This document shows, in pieces, positions 57,693 to 64,000 of a stretch of 64,000 bases of DNA. Source of the DNA: Capsicum annuum. Taxonomy: Eukaryota; Streptophyta; Magnoliopsida; Solanales; Solanaceae. Each line of letters opens with the position of its first letter. Position 1 is the stretch's first letter. Below the pieces are notes generated by a model. That model searched no databases. It was not told where the DNA came from and worked only from the letters and a program-made list of their open reading frames with translations. Both the position numbers and the translations under genes were made by a program. The stretch covers positions 16,521,717-16,585,716 of the forward strand of contig NC_061121.1 in NCBI RefSeq assembly GCF_002878395.1, read 5' to 3'.

Positions 57693-58233
57693 CAATAAAT
57701 AAAAAAGAAGAAGCAAAATTGTAAATCCTCTCCACTAAAGTTCTTAAAATAAATAAATCTCCACTAAAATTCCTAACTTCAAGATTTGCTATAAACAATT
57801 GGCTTTGAACTTTGAAGTGACACTTCAACTAAATTATTCAAGCCGCTTAATTAGCAATAACTCACGTAAAAACAAAAAAGAACATTGAGTGAATGCATTT
57901 GGTCTAAGAGTTTGGTAGTGATTGACTAAAATAATTTTCATTTTTGAAATATCTAAAGTTCTATGTTTTTTTATTTTTTAATTTGTACAAGTACTTGTGA
58001 TTTGAGGGTAGGGTTCTTGTGCCATACATGAGAAAATTTTCATTAAAATTAAGAGAACCATGAAGACAAAAAAAAAAAAAAAAAACTTATTTTATGTTTT
58101 CAAAGTGACTCATTATTTGAGTTCTTGTGAATTAAAATATGAAAAGAAAAATGAAATCACTAACCTAATGCAAGTTTGGGGCCCTAAGTTTTGTCTCTTC
58201 AATAGAACAATGCCTTCACCAAATTGTATATAT

Positions 58234-58289
<56 letters not shown>

Positions 58290-59086
58290 GTTGTTTGATT
58301 CCCAAATATTATTAATATTTTATGATGGTAAAGCATATCTATTATTCATAATAAGTTCTACCTAAGAGAATCCCTCTTCCTTGTTTAATATTCAAAAACT
58401 TATTGGCTCGTCTAATCCAGATTTGGCAAGATAGGCCTAATCATTTTTGGAATAAGAACTCGATCGATTTTATTTAAGGATGTTGAGAAATGCCAACCAA
58501 TACATCAGAATCCCGATACCTTAAACTATATCATGAAATCTAAAATATTTACTTACATATAATTGCGCTATTGTTAGAAACAATATTATTATTTATGTTG
58601 TTGTTGCAATGACTTGTTTGAATGAATTTGATAAAGTTTGAATTTCCTTCACCTAATTCTTCAAAATAGTACAATTTCTTGAAATAAAACAAACAATTTC
58701 TTCCTAATTTGGTAGGTTTGAGTTGAGAAAAAAAAAACAATTTGACTAAACTTGGGACCCTTCTGTCACAAAACAACAAAAGACAGGGGCTCTAGCACGA
58801 AAATCATAAAAGATATTGTGTTTGTCACAAAGCTTATAGGCCTCCTAATCATTAGTTTCAAAAGTTGTTTTTGCCTAAATACCACCTACTTAAAGAATAT
58901 TAATTGCATTTTAATCAACAAAGGTTAGAAGCAATTCCAAATTCTTGCAATTTTTATTTTTTTAAAGTTTCAATGGTATCTTTACCAAATAAAGCAATCA
59001 TTTTATTGGTTTGTGGGGTTTGCACTTTACACCATGCATGTCGTGCACACAAGAAATAGATTAGATTACAAATATGATAGGGATCA
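57693..59086. other. Intergenic DNA
   Basis: No gene recognised. Contains the TA microsatellite listed separately and an A run near 58069-58085. Confidence 0.45.
58228..58285. repeat. (TA)n microsatellite with TACA interruptions
   Basis: tatatatatacatacatacat followed by about 20 TA units. Confidence 0.95.
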
Positions 59087-59272
59087 GTGGAAAAAGTAAG
59101 TCATTTAGTGTAATATTTGCAACAAACTTGTGACTTTTTTTTGGTTGAAGAAAAAAAATCTACTATTAATATAGTTCTTAATTGGAAAAAGTAAGTCATT
59201 TAGTGAAATATTTGCAACAAACTTGTGAGACCTTTTTTTTGTTGAAGAAAAAGAATCTACTACTAATAGTTT
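59087..59272. repeat. ~95-bp tandem duplication
   Basis: ggaaaaagtaagtcatttag... at about 59089 recurs at about 59183, including gcaacaaacttgtga, a T run and tgaagaaaaa-gaatctacta. The copies differ at a few positions. Confidence 0.85.
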
Positions 59273-60235
59273 CATTAGAGTGTTTGATGAGTGAAGTTTT
59301 GCTTTTTTAGGTATATGTAATTTTAATTTTTAAGCTATTAATAAGTGGTTTAAAGTAAATCATAGACATTTTTACATTTTAATCAAAGAGGAACAACTTT
59401 TATCGTCAAATAATAAAAATATATCACTATCATATTTACTTTAAAGCACTTAAGTAGGGGTTTTCGCTTTTCATGAATGTCTCTGCCTCGATTTTTATGT
59501 GAGTTTTACCCGTCTTTTTCTCTATTTGCTTCCAACTCTTTATGATGATTAGCATTAAGGAGATTTAGTAACAAAGATTATTGTACCTAATTTCTATTTT
59601 CTTTCCTTGACTATAGATTATCTCATTAACCATAAAATAAGGAATTTAAGATTTAATTATTTCTAAATATAAAATATGCCATTATTTTTAGAAAAAAAAC
59701 TAGACATAAAAGTCTCTATATTTTTTTGAGACAAAATTCTTTAGGTGGAGGTAAGGGGATCTTTTTATGAGAATTAATTAAATCCACCTTTAAGATATCA
59801 AGTAGCATCTTAACAAGTGCACTACTACTTAATAAGCTTTTGAATATTATCATGGTAAGCACAATTCTCTTTTAACATAATCCATATTAATGGTCTTGCA
59901 TGTCTTACAAAGTTGCAAATAATCATGTTGCATTTTCTATATTAAAAAAAAAAAAAGAATATGAAGTCCTAATTACTTTGATTCAATGTTCCCCAAATTA
60001 AATATGATTTTGTACCAAATCTCACTACTCTAAAATGATTAAACATTGTGATAACAAAATAGTTAATTAAATGGTCAGTTATTAGTTGACTTTTGATCAA
60101 TTGTCTTTGACGAAAAATTAGTTTGTGTTCCGTCCATATTTAACTTGATACTCTTAAAGATAAAATAAATAAAATAATAATTTTATTATATTACTCATAA
60201 TTGTTATAAGTCATCTCTAGGAGATTATTATTGGA
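59273..60235. other. AT-rich intergenic DNA
   Basis: No gene or complete repeat recognised. Confidence 0.45.
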
Positions 60236-60350
60236 TGAGCTCGATGAACAAAGTTTCCTGATATTTGTTGTTGGTAGAAGGTGTAACAAATATGACGTGA
60301 ATTTAGTTAAGGTGCGCAAAACTTGACCTAGACACCTGAGTTCTAAAAAA
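60236..60350 (+). mobile_element. SINE fragment, 57311 family
   Basis: caaagtttcctgatatttgt, then ggtagaaggtgtaacaaata and tttagttaaggtgcgcaaaa, then cctagacacc: the 3' half of the family, with a short A tail. Confidence 0.6.
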
Positions 60351-60707
60351 AATTATCAGTAAGTCATCGCATTCATTCGGAAATGAGTTGGCAATTGTTA
60401 CCCCTTCCATTCACTTTTAATTTTATTAGTCATATTATATCTCCCGAGGTTAAATTATCCGGATTTTTATCAATATTTTAAGATATATATTTTAATTATA
60501 TATATTAATTAATGTGAGAAATACTGTAAGTTAAGTAATTTTTGTGTAGTTTTTGAATATCTAAATTTTAAATTTTAAATTAATCTAATATAATTTAACT
60601 TCAAAAATTAATCAAATTAATTCTCATAAATTGAAACGTGACAATTGAGAAGTAAAAGTGTGTACGAAGTAACTAATACTACTACCAAATAAGAAGAAGT
60701 GGATGGA

Positions 60708-60848
60708 CCACCAAAGGATGTGGTGCAGTGAATGGGGATGCTCCTCCATTAACCAGAGGTCTCAGGTTAGAGCCCTGAATATGAAAAAAAATTTGATAAA
60801 AACCGCTACCTTCCGAATAGGACCCTACCCGGTGCGAAACCAAAAAAT
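60708..60848 (+). mobile_element. tRNA-derived SINE with 14-bp target duplication, 141 bp
   Basis: The polymerase III A box (tggtgcagtgaatggg at 60721) and B box (ggttagagccc at 60766-60776) are about 35 bases apart, as in tRNA-headed SINEs. The body follows (accgctaccttccgaatagg, then accctacccggtgcgaaacc). Flanked by aagaagtggatgga at 60694-60707 and 60849-60862. Non-coding; moves only with LINE enzymes. Confidence 0.88.
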
Positions 60849-60862
60849 AAGAAGTGGATGGA

Positions 60863-62006
60863 GAGAGAGTACATAGTCTTGGGCTGTGCATTAGTTCAAA
60901 TGAACTTGAAATGGCATCTTGATTTTAAAATTTTGTTTTTTCAAAAGAGTTGGTTGCATATTTTGACAACTTAAAAGAACAAACGTTCATTTTCATAGGA
61001 TGCGTTTGTTTACACTTGTCAAAGTCACAATCATCAATGAAACCAAATATTTAGGGCTAGTCAAACTCTCAAGCCATGTCTTTTAGTTTCTTTATAATTC
61101 ACAATTTTAATTTGGTACAACTTATGGATGACATGATATTAGATAGGAGATTATGGAGGTCATGAATTAGGATACTGGATAGGATTATATTCATATTTAA
61201 TTTCTATTACCATTTATTGTTCTGTATAATTTGATTTTAATAGTGTTATTGTTATAGTATTGTTCTTTTATTATATATTGTTTTTAGTAATGTCAGTTTT
61301 TTTTTTAGGAGAAAAGACATGGGCTGGCCATTTTAAAAAAAAATGACCCACAATTTTAAAATGTGGACAATTGGAGTCAGTCGGCCTAATTTATTTTCCT
61401 TTTTTAGCCATTTGGTTCGTCGGTCGCATACAGTCTTTATACCCATTTGATACACTTTTATACCATGTTGATACAATATATACACCACATAAATACATCT
61501 TTCACAGAGAAAATTTGTGCAAGCATATACAGTAGCTATACCAAATTGATACAGTACATATAACACCCACGTAACTAATATCCGGACAACTAATACCTGC
61601 ATAATTCTAACCATCTATCAAGGTTTAACAACTCAATTAAGATAGAAATTTTAGTTAAATTAGTAGTAATTAACTAATCAATAAAAATATGATAAAATTA
61701 ACAAATTAAGGTTTAACTATTCAATAAAGATACAAAATTTTAGGTGAAGTTAATAAATTGAATAAATTGAAATCGACGAGCGACGGCCACAATGCAAATA
61801 TTTGCTTTCAGCGCGGAGGTTTAACATATTTTCAATGTTACCAAACAGAACTAAAATGGCGAAAAATGGGGTTTTGTAATTCCATGATCATTTTATGTCT
61901 TTTTTTTCAGCCTAATGACTATTTTCGTCCACCCCCCACCTTTTTTTATATATATATATATATTTAATACTTCTTATATAGACTGTTTTTTATTTTGAAA
62001 TCGAGG
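60863..62006. other. Intergenic DNA with a possible ~600-bp MITE
   Basis: Near 61310, agacatgggctggccatttt, and near 61925 (reverse), agtcattaggctgaaaaaaa, are weakly inverted; the stretch between has no gene. About 61440-61560 repeats gatac/atacc motifs at short spacing. Confidence 0.35.
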
Positions 62007-62376
62007 GTATATCGAAAACAATCACTCTACCGCTAAGGTAGAGATCGGTCTGCCTACACCCCAACGACAACTTACTAGTGTAATCTCATCAAGTGGTGTC
62101 TATCAAAAACAACCACTCTACCTCTATGGTAGAGATTAGGTCTGCGTACACCCCACGACAACATGCTAGTGTAATCTCATCAAGTGACGTCTATCGAAAA
62201 CAACCACTCTACCTATACGGTAGAGATTAGGTCTGCGACGCCCCAACGAGAACATATTAGTGTAATCTCATCAAGTGGTGTCTATCGAAAATAACCGCTC
62301 TACTTGTAAGGTAGAGATTAGGTTTGCGTACACAATACACACCAAGATAAATCCCACTTAATGAGATTACACTGGA
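62007..62376. repeat. SINE-derived 91-bp tandem array
   Basis: The segment gtctatcgaaaacaaccact starts at 62007, 62098, 62189 and 62280, exactly 91 bases apart. In units 1-3 the SINE-like head (to ggtctgcgtacacc) is followed by caacgacaacatgctagtgt and aatctcatcaagtg, the reverse complement of the normal 3' end with its TTG tail. The fourth unit instead ends in forward orientation (cccacttaatgagattacac, tgg). Confidence 0.85.
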
Positions 62377-63700
62377 AATATTATTATCGTAGTAACTTGA
62401 TCGATTCAATAGTTATGATTTCACTGCTATACGCATTATAATTTTAGTTGGTGACTTCAAAATGTAATATTCATTGAAGTTTTTACAATTTTTACATATA
62501 TATTCAAGCTTTATATTTAAAATAACGGGTTTAATTAAAGTCGTAGTTTGTTAGCTATAAGTATGAAAATGCTAAAGAAAATATGCAAAATGAAAAGAGA
62601 AAAGGAAATAATATTATACAATATTGACATAGTTAATACTTTCTCTTTCTCATTAGTGAAGAAAGATTAACATCTTTTCATATTTAAGAGTTAGTTACTA
62701 TCTTTATTTTATCTATGACACGCTCTAATTAGAACGATTTGATGTATTTAAGATTATAAGATTTTAAATAATTTTTTATATATATTAAAATTTTCAATTT
62801 ATAATTTCGTCTCAGATCAAATATTGATGATGTTTGTATAACTTTGACATGCCAGATGTACAGATAATCATGAGTTAGAATGCAAATTGTGAAATTAGAT
62901 ACTATGGCAAATTACTTCCTCCGTTTCGTTTTGGTTGACCCTCTTCCTAAAAATATTTGTTTCAATTTACTTGTTCCTTTAATGAAATCAAGAGGATTTT
63001 ATTATGTTCTTCCAATACTACCCTCGACATTAAATAACTAAATAAAGTGTATTTATTTAAATTTATATTTTCAAAATATAATTAATGAGGCTAATTTGAT
63101 AAAACAGACCTCTAATTAATATTTTTTTAATGGGTGTATCAAGTATACAGAGCCCAAGTAGATTAGAACATTAAAAAAATTCAATTTCCCTTTCAAAGGA
63201 AACAATCAATAAAATAATTAGACTTTCAACAGTTGTATTCCATTTATGTGTATTATGTGGGACCCTTTTACCTGATTTTTGGGGTACGGGGTAGTAGCTA
63301 ACTATATATATGAAGTATGAATGAAAACAGAAATAAATGAAACTTTAATTTGGAATTATCAAGTGGACATTGGAAGAGTAAGTCCCTTAATTTATCTCTT
63401 GATCATTTTCTTTTTAGAATTTGATAATTAATTTTCTTTAATCCTATGAGTTTACATTTTGTTGTTTTTGTGGACTTCTCTTTACAACTTACAAGTAAAA
63501 ATAATATATACACCAAGTGATTGTGATGGGATTGATAGGATCCCGTACTTAATTGGAGTTGTCGATTTAGAGTGCTAGCTACGATTTTTTTTTAGTTAGA
63601 AAGTGCTTTTCCCTTAAATTAATTTTATGCAACACGAATTTTGATCAGTCGAGCTTCAAAGCCAGTAGGTTGCATGAGAAACCGAAAAAAAGTAAAAATT
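62377..63700. other. AT-rich intergenic DNA
   Basis: A MITE-like edge tacttcctccgtttcgtttt is at 62924, but the partner end is unclear. No gene. Confidence 0.4.
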
Positions 63701-63792
63701 CAACAACAATGTATTTAGTGTAATCCGACATGTAGAGTTCAGGGAGGACAGAATGTACGTAGACGTTTTCCCACCATTATAGGATAGAAACT
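63701..63792 (-). mobile_element. TTG-tailed SINE/RTE module remnant
   Basis: Plus strand caacaacaatgtatttagtg, then agggaggacagaatgtacgt and accattataggatagaaac is the reverse of the 20309 module. Diverged. Confidence 0.65.
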
Positions 63793-63800
63793 CAAGTCTC

Positions 63801-64000
63801 AACTCATAAAAAAAGATTTCAAAGCAAGATTTGAGAATGAAAATATGACAGCAAAATACCAAGATATGAAGTAAATGAAGCAACATATAACAATCTACAT
63901 TATTAAATGAAAACTTTTCTATTTTGGTTTCATTTTTTTTTCCTTTTGTTGTTCATCTTTTCATTTGCTTTTGATATTGATTGTTTTTATGATTACGCAA
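63801..64000. other. Intergenic DNA at the window end
   Basis: No feature recognised. Confidence 0.5.

Noticed and set aside
60708..60848. Possible tRNA gene because of A and B boxes
   Set aside because: No cloverleaf; the flanking duplication and body show a SINE.

Overview
Plant nuclear DNA, almost certainly Solanaceae. The window is AT-rich with plant GT-AG introns and many retroelements. It also carries several short retroposon types common in nightshade genomes (TTG-tailed SINE/RTE modules, tRNA-derived SINEs with long target-site duplications, 'cagtggcggag'-ended MITEs). The species cannot be fixed from the sequence alone. Two runs of exactly 100 N (2008-2107 and 7242-7341) are assembly gaps.

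Layout. 1-7007 is a decayed Ty1/copia element whose 5' end lies outside the window; its 3' LTR is 5943-7007. 7435-8405 is a dead MULE transposase fragment, followed by a 180-bp hAT-type MITE with a perfect 8-bp duplication. 10644-12443 (minus) is an intact intronless gene for a PNGase A-type glycoamidase. 12.7-17.2 kb is accessory DNA: a copia RNase H scrap, two adjoining ~45-50-bp minisatellites, a ~2.2-kb gypsy-type LTR and a short copia-like LTR. 17621-23351 (minus) is an intact nine-exon gene for a DHHC protein S-acyltransferase; its introns carry SINE insertions and a 35-nt poly(G) lies just upstream. 24-28.5 kb is AT-rich DNA with MITE, RTE LINE and SINE remnants.

28578-45137 is a nested structure. 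A badly deleted copia element has been split by a 12.9-kb Ty3/gypsy element of the Tat type (31210-44091), with a matching TGCTC duplication on both sides. The gypsy element has lost the 3' third of its 5' LTR and its gag, but keeps protease, G-patch, reverse transcriptase, two RNase H regions, integrase and a 1.8-kb array of about 36 minisatellite repeats in its 3' untranslated region. 45.2-64 kb has no convincing intact gene. It holds a solo LTR, MITEs, a second MULE transposase remnant, an unexplained exon-like frame (54255-54461, minus), many SINEs and a SINE-derived 91-bp tandem array at 62007-62376.

Only two genes look functional: the glycoamidase and the S-acyltransferase. They are both on the minus strand, are separated by repeats and have no evident functional link. 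I see no new gene system. The most unusual material is repeat biology: the gypsy minisatellite, the head/inverted-tail SINE array, and an RTE LINE whose 3' end matches the local SINE-like modules.
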